Shown: piece after piece, positions 1 through 7,920 of the stretch | Layout: every line of letters begins with the position of its first letter | Position numbering within the stretch: position 1 is the stretch's first letter | Virus record (IMG/VR): IMGVR_UViG_3300022916_000060 | Location: 1-31,226 of that record | Length of the DNA: 31,226 nt | Reading direction: 5' to 3' (one strand) | Source: a virus | Program-made: the position numbers and the translations under genes | Notes under the pieces: model-generated | What the model was told of the DNA's origin: nothing | Database searches by the model: none | The model's input: the letters and a program-made list of their open reading frames with translations, nothing else

Positions 1-2
1 TG

Positions 3-596
3 GATGAAGAAGATATTGAAGATTGGCGGGATAGATTACTCGCAAGAAAAAGGAGTCCTCCACACGGAGGGGCTGAACACGATTACGAAACTTGGGCAAA
101 AGAAGTATCCGGAGTAACGAGAGCATGGTCATTCCCATTGTATTTTGGAGTCGGGACAGTCGGATTAGCTTTTGTAAGAGATGAGGATACTTCGATTATT
201 CCTGACGCGACAGAGATGAAAGCTGTTTATGATTATGTTATCAGTCACGAAGATCCAGTTACCGGAAAAACTGTCGGGATTCCGGTAACTGCTGAACCTG
301 GATTTTTTATTATCGGATACAATGACGGCCAGACGTTTGTAGAAAAAGAAGTCGATTTGACTCTCGCGATTTATCCGAATAATACAACTATTCAGGCTGC
401 GGTAACGACAAAAGTGCAGGATGCCTTAGAACTTTACGGCGGTCCTGGTGAAACTGTTTATTTGTCTGACCTTTATTTCATGATCGGTGACGCTGCGAAT
501 CTCGAAAGATTGAGAATCGATTTACCTGGAGCTGATATTGTGGCGACGAATACCGAAGTGCATGTTTTGGGAACAATCACATTTGACAGCTATTAA
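3..596 (+). CDS. Baseplate assembly protein J (Mu gp47 / P2 J family), 5'-truncated
   Basis: The frame is open from base 3 to the TAA at 594-596, so the start lies outside the window and about 197 C-terminal residues are visible. The family signature is clear: a basic segment followed by SPPHGGAEHDYETWAKEVSG, then VTRAW and a GVGTVGLAFV strand, typical of baseplate J proteins that form the wedge of contractile tails. An internal TTG at 138 could be taken as a start, but the coding signature continues upstream of it. The stop overlaps the ATG of the next tail gene (TAATG), the usual order J then DUF2313. Family assignment is confident from the motif order. Confidence 0.88.
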   Translation, partial: DEEDIEDWRDRLLARKRSPPHGGAEHDYETWAKEVSGVTRAWSFPLYFGVGTVGLAFVRDEDTSIIPDATEMKAVYDYVISHEDPVTGKTVGIPVTAEPGFFIIGYNDGQTFVEKEVDLTLAIYPNNTTIQAAVTTKVQDALELYGGPGETVYLSDLYFMIGDAANLERLRIDLPGADIVATNTEVHVLGTITFDSY

Positions 597-1387
597 TGGC
601 CAGAGAATCCGCTGATTATAGAAATTTACTTCTGTCTTTATTGCCGAGAGGTAAGGCATGGAGCAAGGCAGTCGGATCAAGATTGTATGAATATTTTGAC
701 GGTCAATCGCTTGAATTGGCTAGGGTCGATGACAGAATACAGGACTTACACACCGAGCGTGATACCCTGACAACTGTCGAATTGATCGAAGAACATGAAG
801 AGGATTTGGGTTTGCCAGAAGGATGTCTGGTTGGGGGAGTACCATTTTTTCCTAATTTAACTTTGACAGAAAGGCAATTGAGGGCGAATTCAAAATTGCT
901 TGCCGTTGGACAGCAGGACAAGGGTTATTTTATTGAAATAGCAGAGAGGTTGGGCTTCACGGCAACGATAACAGAATTTGAGCCTTTTTGGTGTGGGCTT
1001 ATGGGTGCGGGAGATCCGTGCGGTGATCAGATTAATTTGTTTTATTGGTCTTTTAATATCGTCTATTCAGGAGATGTAATTTATTTTTTATCCGGAGAGG
1101 GATCTTCCGGAGATCCACTAGCGAAAATTACTGATCTATTGGAGGCAGTATTTTGTTATGCCGAGCTTTACAAACCGGCGCATACGATAGTGATTCATTC
1201 GATTGTCGGGCCTGAGTTTGGTTACGGATTCGATAGCAGTTTTAATTCATATCAATCTGATACGCCAGAACATCTTGAGGGTGATTATGGTTGGGATGAT
1301 TGGAGTGAGGCTTTCAATAAAGCGCGTAATGTGGCTTACACGAAGGCTTTTGAAGAAACAGATTTTGGGGTTTATCCATTAACTTAG
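596..1387 (+). CDS. DUF2313 / YmfQ-like tail protein (Mu gp48 family)
   Basis: A 263-residue protein starting with ADYRNLLLSLLPRGKAW, the hallmark N-terminus of DUF2313 (YmfQ, Mu gp48) baseplate proteins. These sit at the baseplate centre next to J. Its ATG overlaps the stop of J, which supports translational coupling. The middle is acidic and the C-terminal third is rich in Gly, Tyr and Asp, possibly a fibre-contact region. It runs about 60 residues longer than short members of the family. No catalytic residues are expected. Confidence 0.85.
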   Translation: MARESADYRNLLLSLLPRGKAWSKAVGSRLYEYFDGQSLELARVDDRIQDLHTERDTLTTVELIEEHEEDLGLPEGCLVGGVPFFPNLTLTERQLRANSKLLAVGQQDKGYFIEIAERLGFTATITEFEPFWCGLMGAGDPCGDQINLFYWSFNIVYSGDVIYFLSGEGSSGDPLAKITDLLEAVFCYAELYKPAHTIVIHSIVGPEFGYGFDSSFNSYQSDTPEHLEGDYGWDDWSEAFNKARNVAYTKAFEETDFGVYPLT

Positions 1388-1397
1388 GAGATTTATC

Positions 1398-1982
1398 ATG
1401 GCAGATACAGAAAGAACGAGAGCGGCGTTAATAACGCTATTTGCAGACAACGTGACCGGACAAATCAGCGCCCAAGATTTGCGTGATTTCCTGGTTAGTG
1501 TGATGCCGGCAGAATTTGCATATGTCGGAGATTTTTGGAAGAGAGAGGATGCCCAACAATTGAGCGGGGATAAGGATTCTAGGGGATGGAAACTTTATTC
1601 TCAGAATGTTGATGATACCTGTTCATTCGGGAATATTTTGATGCAGACCCAATCCGGGACTTGGAGCAAGGCGATCTTCAGTGGCGCTACAACCAGCATA
1701 TTCAGGGCAGCTTTGGCATTGAATTCTGTTACTGTAGCCAGTACAGAGATTACGATTTTGGCAAGAGGACTTGTCAAGAATGCTGATTTGTCCGATGTCC
1801 TTTCCGGGCAGCAAATTGGTGGGATGTGGCTGATATCAGGCAACGCCGGTTCTATCGCTTCCGCAGCACCGACAGGGGTTGCCAGATTGCATGTTGGCTT
1901 TCCTGAACCAGAAGGAAGCGCCCATACCACTTCATTGACTGATGTTTATCGGTTTGATCCTGCATGGACAATTACCGCATAG
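1398..1982 (+). CDS. Tail appendage / fibre-associated protein
   Basis: A 194-residue protein preceded by GGAG (1388-1391). The N-terminus (TRAALITLFADNVTGQISAQDLRDF) resembles short N-terminal modules of phage fibre proteins that attach to the baseplate; the rest is beta-rich with many Ser, Thr and Gly residues and no membrane segment. The gene lies between the DUF2313 baseplate protein and a C1q-tipped fibre, so a structural tail role is inferred from context and composition. I recognise no enzyme motif. Confidence 0.6.
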   Translation: MADTERTRAALITLFADNVTGQISAQDLRDFLVSVMPAEFAYVGDFWKREDAQQLSGDKDSRGWKLYSQNVDDTCSFGNILMQTQSGTWSKAIFSGATTSIFRAALALNSVTVASTEITILARGLVKNADLSDVLSGQQIGGMWLISGNAGSIASAAPTGVARLHVGFPEPEGSAHTTSLTDVYRFDPAWTITA

Positions 1983-1991
1983 GGGGTATAA

Positions 1992-2651
1992 ATGCACAGA
2001 ACAGAAGGCGCAAATTATGCCGAAGTCGGCGGAAAAAAGGAATTCACCGATGGTCCTCCAGGCACTACGGTGGAGGAAGATTGGTTGAATGCTGTTCAAA
2101 AGGAACTTGTCACTGTGATTGAAGATGCTGGTTTGACTTTGAAAACAGCATCCACTGAGACAGGTGTCCAGTTGCTTGCTGCTTTAGATGCAATGTATGC
2201 CAGAAATGCTGGTTTGGATTACGTTGGGTTCAGTGTAAATAAGAATAATTCTGGAGATCAATCAATTGCTGCCAGCACTTCTACTAAAATCACTTTTGAT
2301 GGGGCTAATGCTGAGTGGGACACTGAGGGTGATTTTGATGATGCTAATAATAGATACACGCCATCAGTCGCTGGTAAGTACTTATTTACTGGACATATTC
2401 ATATCAGTGCCCAGACAGACCAAGCCACTCTTTATGTTAGAATTAGAAAGAATGGTGCTGATGTGAAAGGCCTTAGTTATTTGTTTGCATCTGGTGCAGA
2501 GGTAAGTGGTATAGGTGGTTCATGTGAGATTGATATGAATGGCACAACTGACTATGTTGAAGTTTGGATCTGGGAAAATTCTGGGGGTGGAAATAAAAAT
2601 GTGGATGATGCTCCAGTTACTACTTACTTCCAAGGACACTTAATTAAATAA
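1992..2651 (+). CDS. Tail fibre protein with C1q-like C-terminal domain
   Basis: A 219-residue protein. Residues 1 to about 75 form a fibre N-terminal segment with GGKKEFTDGPPGTTVEEDWLN, often seen in phage tail fibres that attach to the baseplate. From about residue 78 the protein reads as a C1q/TNF-like jelly roll: a start around YVGFSV, a central SVAGKYLFTGHIHIS strand, and an end with TTYFQGHLIK, matching the conserved Y-F-G-xL ending of C1q domains. Such tips trimerise and bind host receptors. SD GGGGG lies 5' of the ATG. Confidence is good for a fibre, moderate for the fold. Confidence 0.75.
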   Translation: MHRTEGANYAEVGGKKEFTDGPPGTTVEEDWLNAVQKELVTVIEDAGLTLKTASTETGVQLLAALDAMYARNAGLDYVGFSVNKNNSGDQSIAASTSTKITFDGANAEWDTEGDFDDANNRYTPSVAGKYLFTGHIHISAQTDQATLYVRIRKNGADVKGLSYLFASGAEVSGIGGSCEIDMNGTTDYVEVWIWENSGGGNKNVDDAPVTTYFQGHLIK

Positions 2652-2659
2652 GGAGGATT

Positions 2660-3001
2660 ATGAGTTTAGCATTAGCAATTGCTTTTAAATTGGGTGTAGT
2701 GTCGGGAACTGATTTTGAAATAGAAGATCATTCTGATGGTGAAGGCCCAATCATTGCTGTTTGGAATCTTGACAGAAAGCAACCGACAAAAACAGAGCAG
2801 GCTCAATGGATAGTTGAGTATGAAAGCCACATGGCCTCCATTGAGTACCAAAGATTGAGAGCTGGGGAATACCCACCAATCGTTGAGCAATTAGATTTGC
2901 TCTGGCATGATATTGATGAAGGAAAAGTCAGCACAGCAGCCAAGTCATCCAGCTGGTATCTGGCTATCAAAGCAGTGAAAGATGAGTTCCCAAAGGCATA
3001 G
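2660..3001 (+). CDS. Tail fibre assembly-type protein
   Basis: A 113-residue soluble protein with a strong SD (AGGAGG, 2651-2656) directly after the fibre gene. The C-terminal half contains YPPIVEQLDLLWHDIDEGK, a pattern common in small phage proteins encoded next to tail fibres and annotated as fibre-assembly or XkdW-like proteins. Its position after the C1q fibre favours a chaperone or attachment role. No enzyme motif is visible. Confidence 0.55.
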   Translation: MSLALAIAFKLGVVSGTDFEIEDHSDGEGPIIAVWNLDRKQPTKTEQAQWIVEYESHMASIEYQRLRAGEYPPIVEQLDLLWHDIDEGKVSTAAKSSSWYLAIKAVKDEFPKA

Positions 3002-3229
3002 ATGCCAACTGAACTGATAGGCCAGATCACAACCATGCTTGAGGGAGTTCCCCAGACATGGCTGGTGATGATTGCGCTTTTCATGGTGGTCACACATCTT
3101 GTGGTCAAACAGAAGCGAGTGAACAGAGGCACAGTCACTTATGTCATCATAGTGGGTGCTGTGTTTATGTTCTTGCTATTCTCTTTTGAAGTATTCAAAT
3201 TCATTTGGAGTGCTGTTTGGAAATGCTGA
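3002..3229 (+). CDS. Small two-helix membrane protein, holin-like
   Basis: A 75-residue protein with two predicted transmembrane helices, about residues 19-35 (TWLVMIALFMVVTHLVV) and 46-66 (YVIIVGAVFMFLLFSF), joined by a short basic loop (KQKRVNR). It starts one base after the stop of the preceding gene. Small two-helix proteins at this place in the late operon are often holins or antiholins, but no endolysin is visible nearby, so the role is inferred from topology and position only. Confidence 0.5.
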   Translation: MPTELIGQITTMLEGVPQTWLVMIALFMVVTHLVVKQKRVNRGTVTYVIIVGAVFMFLLFSFEVFKFIWSAVWKC

Positions 3230-3260
3230 AGTCTTTACTTAATTTTTAAAGGAGGTTAGC

Positions 3261-3557
3261 ATGGAAATTATTACAGCCTGGATAATGTCTCATCTAGCTG
3301 TTTCGATTGGAGGCAGCATTGGGGTGGTCATTCTGACTTGGATCTTGAAAAAGGTTCCGACAGAAACGATCAGAGACAAGATCCACAAAGTCTTTTTTGC
3401 GATTGGAGCCGGGATCTCAGGATTTTTTATCAAATGGAAATATACCAAGGCATTTTGGAACAGCACGTTTGAGCCTTGGCTTATTGGATTCTTGGATATG
3501 ATAATTGTTGCAGCGATGCAAGGTCTCTTCGATGGTCTCCGATCCGATAACGAGTGA
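3261..3557 (+). CDS. Small membrane protein, possible holin
   Basis: A 98-residue protein with strong SD AAAGGAGG 5' of the ATG. Hydrophobic stretches at about residues 10-28 (HLAVSIGGSIGVVILTWIL) and 45-58, plus an amphipathic C-terminus ending in charged residues, fit a phage holin or membrane-anchored accessory lysis protein. It lies downstream of another small membrane protein and immediately before the tRNA gene. No family is recognised. Confidence 0.5.
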   Translation: MEIITAWIMSHLAVSIGGSIGVVILTWILKKVPTETIRDKIHKVFFAIGAGISGFFIKWKYTKAFWNSTFEPWLIGFLDMIIVAAMQGLFDGLRSDNE

Positions 3558-3560
3558 ATA

Positions 3561-3634
3561 AGCGCCTATAGCTCAACGTCAGAGCGACTTGCTTCCAGCA
3601 AGGAGACACGGTTCAACTCCGGAATGGCGCTCCA
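3561..3634 (+). tRNA. tRNA-Gly(TCC)-like gene with encoded CCA
   Basis: A 74-base cloverleaf candidate. Acceptor AGCGCC (3561-3566) pairs with GGCGCT (3626-3631), followed by an encoded CCA (3632-3634). The D-arm is GCTC/GAGC. The anticodon loop CTTCCAG (3592-3598) gives anticodon TCC, which reads GGA. The anticodon stem has four good pairs and one A-G mismatch. The T-loop TTCAACT is canonical but only three T-stem pairs are good, so the gene may be weak or degenerate. It sits between the lysis-type genes and the Mom-fusion gene. Confidence 0.65.
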
Positions 3635-3646
3635 ACTTAGGGGATC

Positions 3647-5005
3647 ATGTTTTTTGGAACCACGCCACAGGTTATCTCGCAGTATCTTTTCAAAGAGTTA
3701 AAACAGCACTCACCCAAAAGGGTCTATATTCCATTTGCCGGTAATTTCGTTGTCGAGCAAATCGCTTACAAGGCCTGTCCTACCGCAGAAATCCACAGCA
3801 CAGATGTCAGCATTTATTCCAGGGCCATTGGTTTGGGAGTGAATGATATGGACTTCAAACTGGAAATCAAATCGGAGTTTCAGGAAGATTTCTCCCATCT
3901 CGTCGGCAAAGAGGATCCACTTGAGAAAGCAGCGATTGTGATCTTTTTTACAGAGGTCGCTCCAGCAATGCTAAAGAAAGGGAAGATCCAGTATTACCAG
4001 AATATGTATGACGAGGCAATCGATCTGCAGGAGATGTATTTCGGGAAGATTCTGGAGAAACTGAAACAGTTTAAAGCCGAGTCGAAATTCAAGTTTTACG
4101 GTGTCGACGCATGTGATATTCTGCCGGATTGTAAGAAAGGTGATTTTGTGTTCTACGATCCCCCGGTGATCCTGGGAGATTACGAAAAGATGTATGCTGC
4201 GATGGAGGACTGTCTGGATTTTGATTCAGTGGGATATACTGAAATAACAGAGGAAATCAAAGAAGCACATCTGAAGGATTTATCGTACAAAGGTTGCATG
4301 GTTTACTGGCGAACGAATAATCCTGTGATTCCCCCTGAGGAACTGGAAGAAGTTTATCGGTATACCTACAAATGGGGAGGCAATTATTGCCTGTACTCGA
4401 ACGAGTATTTCCAGAAGTTTGTTGGTCGATGGAGCCCATTGAAAGAGATCGTGAAAAACATCCGGATTATCGGGAAGGATGATGTGATCACCGAGAAGTC
4501 AAAGGTTGAGATTATTGAGCAGCCGTCAGCAGTCGGTAATCATTATCGAATGATGTGGACAAAGAAGGCCCAGATGACGGACAGCGGATATTGTTTCCTG
4601 ATCATGGTGGACGAGAAACTGATCGGGATGGTGCAGCTTGCCGATAGCCTGAAATTCGGAAGTGAGCTAATGATCATCAACAGTGATCCCGCAGCTCCGA
4701 CGAGCAGGTACAAAAGGTTGAGCAAATTGGTGTTGTACCTGATCTGTAATAAGCAGGTAATCAAGATCATCAACGACAAAATCATGTGGGAGCATACCGG
4801 ATTCACGACACGGATCTTCAGCAACAATCCGATGTCGATGAAATACCGGAGTTTGTTCAAACTGGCAAAGCGAGAAGAGGACAAAACGAGCGACTACAAA
4901 TTCTGCCTAATCTACCAGAACCGGGATAAGATATTTGATACCCCCGAGGATGGTCTGAAGATATGGGTGCAAAAAGAATCCAAACACGTTAAAGCCGATG
5001 GATGA
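3647..5005 (+). CDS. Methyltransferase-like N-terminus fused to Mom-like acyltransferase domain (DNA modification)
   Basis: A 452-residue protein. The N-terminal half looks like a class I methyltransferase fold: a motif-I-like strand and loop VYIPFAGNFVVE (about residues 26-37), an acidic HSTDVS (50-55), and DFVFYDPPV (166-174), a DPPY-type motif IV with Val in place of the aromatic. The C-terminal region (about 299-452) resembles phage Mu Mom, a GNAT-fold enzyme that modifies adenine: a strand DEKLIGMVQLAD (322-333), then SDPAAPTSRYKRLSKLVLYL (346-365). Mom protects phage DNA from host restriction. Adjacent genes are ParB-like and terminase, placing the enzyme beside packaging. The SD is AGGGG. 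Whether the methyltransferase half is active is uncertain. Confidence 0.7.
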   Translation: MFFGTTPQVISQYLFKELKQHSPKRVYIPFAGNFVVEQIAYKACPTAEIHSTDVSIYSRAIGLGVNDMDFKLEIKSEFQEDFSHLVGKEDPLEKAAIVIFFTEVAPAMLKKGKIQYYQNMYDEAIDLQEMYFGKILEKLKQFKAESKFKFYGVDACDILPDCKKGDFVFYDPPVILGDYEKMYAAMEDCLDFDSVGYTEITEEIKEAHLKDLSYKGCMVYWRTNNPVIPPEELEEVYRYTYKWGGNYCLYSNEYFQKFVGRWSPLKEIVKNIRIIGKDDVITEKSKVEIIEQPSAVGNHYRMMWTKKAQMTDSGYCFLIMVDEKLIGMVQLADSLKFGSELMIINSDPAAPTSRYKRLSKLVLYLICNKQVIKIINDKIMWEHTGFTTRIFSNNPMSMKYRSLFKLAKREEDKTSDYKFCLIYQNRDKIFDTPEDGLKIWVQKESKHVKADG

Positions 5006-5453
5006 AACGACAAAGGAATTACTGGCGAGGCTGAATAATCAGCTCAAATCGTACAATGTGCCGGAGCTTGGATTGGTCAAACCGGAAGATTGTCTGGGCC
5101 AGGATAAGAATGCGAGATACTTCACGCCGGAAGTGTTTCAGCAGTTAGTGGATAATGTAAAGGCTGATGGTCAATTGGAGAGCGTTCCTTTGGTTTATCC
5201 GCATCCGGATATTGAAGGGAAATATCTGATTATCAGTGGACACCACAGGATCGATGCAGCAAAACAGGCGAAGTTGGAATATGTTCTGGTGTTTGTTATC
5301 AGACCGACATCTCAGGATGAGATTATCAGCAAGCAGTTGAGTCATAATGCGCTGGTCGGGATGGATGACAAAGCAGTATTGGCAGAGATATTCAGCAAAG
5401 GATGGCGACTGGACTTCAGGATGAGATCGAAAAAATATCTTACGTATCTTTGA
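4998..5453 (+). CDS. ParB/Srx-like domain protein, N-terminal part of a frameshifted gene
   Basis: A 151-residue reading whose first ~133 residues are a ParB-like nuclease-fold domain: LESVPLVYPH, then YLIISGHHRIDAAKQA with the GHHR box at residues 81-84, and KQLSHNALVG. After residue ~133 the frame gives an unlikely basic tail and stops, while the natural continuation is in the -1 frame starting about 5400. Adding one A to the AAA run at 5397-5399 joins the two as one protein of about 286 residues. It overlaps the end of the Mom-fusion gene by 8 bp. In phages, ParB-like proteins often accompany DNA-modification or terminase genes. Confidence 0.75.
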   Translation: MDETTKELLARLNNQLKSYNVPELGLVKPEDCLGQDKNARYFTPEVFQQLVDNVKADGQLESVPLVYPHPDIEGKYLIISGHHRIDAAKQAKLEYVLVFVIRPTSQDEIISKQLSHNALVGMDDKAVLAEIFSKGWRLDFRMRSKKYLTYL

Positions 5454-5857
5454 ACTTTAAAATGGGAAACTTCAAGGAGCTTATCTTACTATTCGCTCCT
5501 GGTGAAATTGATCATTTAGACCAGATTATGACGGATTTAGAGGATAATTCTCACATATCGCCAAAGTCATCAGTCAGGATTGCTGATATGGCGATATTTG
5601 ATGAGTTTGCCGACAGGCTCCGGAAGATTAAGAAGGTCGAAAATATCAAGAGTTCCGCGATTGCTATTAATCGCATGGTCGAAATCGTTAGCGAGTATTT
5701 AGATGGAATCGAAAAAGAAGAAGCAGCCAAAGTCAGCGAAAAAGAAGCAGCCGATAAAAAAGCCAAAGCCAGCAAAAAAGCCAAAGGAGACAAGGCAGGA
5801 AAGACAGGCAAAGGCAAAACTAAAAAGGTATCGAAAACTGATTCACCCAAATCTTGA
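5402..5857 (+). CDS. C-terminal part of the frameshifted ParB-like protein
   Basis: The reading from ATG 5402 begins GLQDEIEKISYVSLNFKMG, the expected continuation of the ParB-like protein. It has a helical middle segment and an Ala/Lys-rich tail of about 45 residues (from ~106). The ATG has no usable spacing from an SD (AAAGG abuts it), so independent initiation is unlikely. A stop at 5366-5368 in this frame limits the crossing point to 5369-5450. The last 155 bases overlap the terminase small subunit in another frame. Separate translation cannot be fully excluded. Confidence 0.65.
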   Translation: MATGLQDEIEKISYVSLNFKMGNFKELILLFAPGEIDHLDQIMTDLEDNSHISPKSSVRIADMAIFDEFADRLRKIKKVENIKSSAIAINRMVEIVSEYLDGIEKEEAAKVSEKEAADKKAKASKKAKGDKAGKTGKGKTKKVSKTDSPKS

Positions 5858-6287
5858 GCAAATCGCTCAATGGGTGAGGGACGGCTTTCCAGAGAAGGAG
5901 TTCGTTAAGAAATTGGGAATAGGGCTCCGGACCTTCCAGAGATACAAGGATGAGTTTGAGGAACTGAGTACGGCTGTCATTGAAGCCAAAAAAATATCCT
6001 GCATGGCCATCGAGAACAAACTTTACCAGAGGGCTCATGGTTATGAAGTCGAAGAGAAAAGATCGTCTGCGACTGCCGATGGGACTGTCAGAGTTGAAAC
6101 CCATACGAGGCACATCCCGGCAGAAGTGTCGGCTGCGAAATGGATTTTGATGAACAGAGATCCACGACGTTGGAGAGAAAGGATCGAAATAGATCACGGT
6201 ATTTCAGATGAGTTAGCAAAGAAGTTGGGATTGGAAAATTTGTCAGATGAGGAACTAATGGAAATTGCTTATGGTGACAAAAAATGA
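5703..6287 (+). CDS. Terminase small subunit (HTH DNA-binding)
   Basis: A 194-residue protein. Residues about 47-80 form a helix-turn-helix (LEQIAQWVRDGFPEKEFVKK, then GIGLRTFQRYK), the usual N-terminal DNA-binding module of phage small terminases. It is followed by AIENKLYQRAHGYEVEE and AAKWILMNRDPRRWRER, typical of this family, and an acidic C-terminus. The large subunit follows with overlap. The only ATG in frame (5703) gives a Lys-rich leader of ~45 residues that overlaps the ParB-like tail by 155 bp and has no SD. Family starts usually lie nearer residue 45, so the true start is uncertain. Confidence 0.8.
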   Translation: MESKKKKQPKSAKKKQPIKKPKPAKKPKETRQERQAKAKLKRYRKLIHPNLEQIAQWVRDGFPEKEFVKKLGIGLRTFQRYKDEFEELSTAVIEAKKISCMAIENKLYQRAHGYEVEEKRSSATADGTVRVETHTRHIPAEVSAAKWILMNRDPRRWRERIEIDHGISDELAKKLGLENLSDEELMEIAYGDKK

Positions 6288-7791
6288 GGCGTTATCCCAA
6301 CTGAAGAAGAGAGAAGCACAGAGGATCCTCGCTAAGAAAAAACTGTACGATTACATCAGATACACCTTCCGGACCTACAAGAACCCGAATTGGCATCATA
6401 AGCTGATCGCCGATTATTATCAGCGGGTAATTCAAAAGAAGATATTGAGGTTGATGGTTTTTGCTCCTCCCCGGCATATGAAAACCGAGGGAGCAGAGAG
6501 AGCCATGTCGTATGCGTTTGGTAATGATCCAGACGAACGGATAATTTCGTGCGCCTACGGTGAATCGAGAGCCAGCAAAACGTCCAGAAATGTCAAATCC
6601 AACATCAGGGATAAGAATCATATTCAGGTGTTCCCGAAGTTTGCTGAGATTGATACTCGCAATGCGATTGATATGCAAGCCAAATGGGAGATTGGTGGAG
6701 ATTATAAAGGCGGTTTTCTGGCTTCCGGAATAGGTGGCGCCATCATGGGAGAAGGTTTCACTTTGGGATATATCGATGATCCAGTGAAATCGAGGGAGGA
6801 TGCAGAAAGCGAGAACAGCCAGACCAAGACTTTTGAATGGTACGGCGGCACGTTCCTGAACAGGCAAGATGAATTGGATTCTCGAATTATGCTGACCAAC
6901 ACCAGATGGAACCGGAAGGATCTCGCTGGCCAGATATTAGAGCAGGACGGTATTCGATCGTACAATGGCCACGTTCCGTCTGAGGGTTGTCCGGAATGGA
7001 ACGAAATGTCTGATGGTTTATGGGATGTGCTTTGTTTGTCGGCAGAGATGGATGATGAAGCCTGGAGATGGAAACATAAGGATGATCCCAGGAAGATCGG
7101 CGATGCTCTATGGCCAGCCAGATTTCCGATGTCATTCCTGCAACAGTTCAAAGCGAATAAGTATGATTGGTACTCGCTTTATCAGCAGAGGCCACAGCCG
7201 AAAGGCGGGAATATCATCAACAGGGCATGGTTCAAACTGATCGATGTTTTGCCCAATGTTGACGACATGGCTTTTGTCAGGTTCTGGGATTTCGCTGGAA
7301 CTGAGAAAAAGACTGCCAACGATCCGGATTTCACAGCAGGAGCTTTGGTTGGATACCTGGATGGGAATGTTTATTTGTGTGATATGGTCGCCATCAGGGG
7401 AACGCCAAAAACGGTTGAGGATATGGTTGTCCATACCGCTCAGATGGACGAGGATCAATATGGCGATGTGATGCAGGTTTGGGAAGAAGAGGGAGGAGCT
7501 TCCGGAAAGCACGTTTCGAGTTATTATCTGAAGCTGTTGGGAAAGTACACAAGGAAGGAATATCGGACAGGCAGAGCGAAGCATTTTTATGTGGATCGGT
7601 TAGCGAACAAAGCTGAGACAGGGAATGTGTACTGCCTGAAGGGAGCATGGTTGCATAAGAAGTGCGATGGGAATACGTTCTTCGATGAAGCAGAGGAATT
7701 TGATAAAGGCCGGCACGATGACAGATTGGACGCTGCCAGCAAAGGAACGCATGTGTTAGTCGGGGATGATATAAAGATTAGATCGCTTTAA
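6271..7791 (+). CDS. terL: Terminase large subunit (ATPase-nuclease)
   Basis: A 506-residue protein from ATG 6271, chosen over the TTG at 6265 because GGAA at 6260-6263 is well spaced from it; it overlaps the small subunit by 17 bp. ATPase motifs: Walker A variant FAPPRHMKT (about residues 64-72), Walker B LGYIDDP (about 165-171), coupling motif LTNTRW (about 208-213). The RNase-H-like nuclease has WDFAG (Asp near 340), EEEGG (Glu near 406) and HDDRLDA (Asp near 483-484). All packaging motor and DNA-cleavage motifs are present, so the gene looks intact. It is the last gene before a strong hairpin terminator. Confidence 0.93.
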   Translation: MVTKNEALSQLKKREAQRILAKKKLYDYIRYTFRTYKNPNWHHKLIADYYQRVIQKKILRLMVFAPPRHMKTEGAERAMSYAFGNDPDERIISCAYGESRASKTSRNVKSNIRDKNHIQVFPKFAEIDTRNAIDMQAKWEIGGDYKGGFLASGIGGAIMGEGFTLGYIDDPVKSREDAESENSQTKTFEWYGGTFLNRQDELDSRIMLTNTRWNRKDLAGQILEQDGIRSYNGHVPSEGCPEWNEMSDGLWDVLCLSAEMDDEAWRWKHKDDPRKIGDALWPARFPMSFLQQFKANKYDWYSLYQQRPQPKGGNIINRAWFKLIDVLPNVDDMAFVRFWDFAGTEKKTANDPDFTAGALVGYLDGNVYLCDMVAIRGTPKTVEDMVVHTAQMDEDQYGDVMQVWEEEGGASGKHVSSYYLKLLGKYTRKEYRTGRAKHFYVDRLANKAETGNVYCLKGAWLHKKCDGNTFFDEAEEFDKGRHDDRLDAASKGTHVLVGDDIKIRSL

Positions 7792-7838
7792 GGCAAAATA
7801 TGCCGTTTAAGCACGGCAAAAATGATCAGGCAGCATCG

Positions 7839-7898
7839 CCGTTGATAGGCTATTAAGGCTTTGGCCAGTAAATAGTCAATAATATCAACGGTATTTTT
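7839..7898 (+). terminator. Long composite hairpin terminator after terL
   Basis: A perfect 9-bp inverted repeat, CCGTTGATA (7839-7847) with TATCAACGG (7883-7891), encloses a second stem GGCTATT (7848-7854) with AATAGTC (7871-7877; one G-T). It is followed by TATTTTT. A smaller hairpin, TGCCGT/ACGGCA, lies just upstream at 7801-7818. This separates the packaging genes from the next promoter. Confidence 0.75.
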
Positions 7899-7920
7899 AT
7901 GTCTTTTTAATGGGGTTTTC

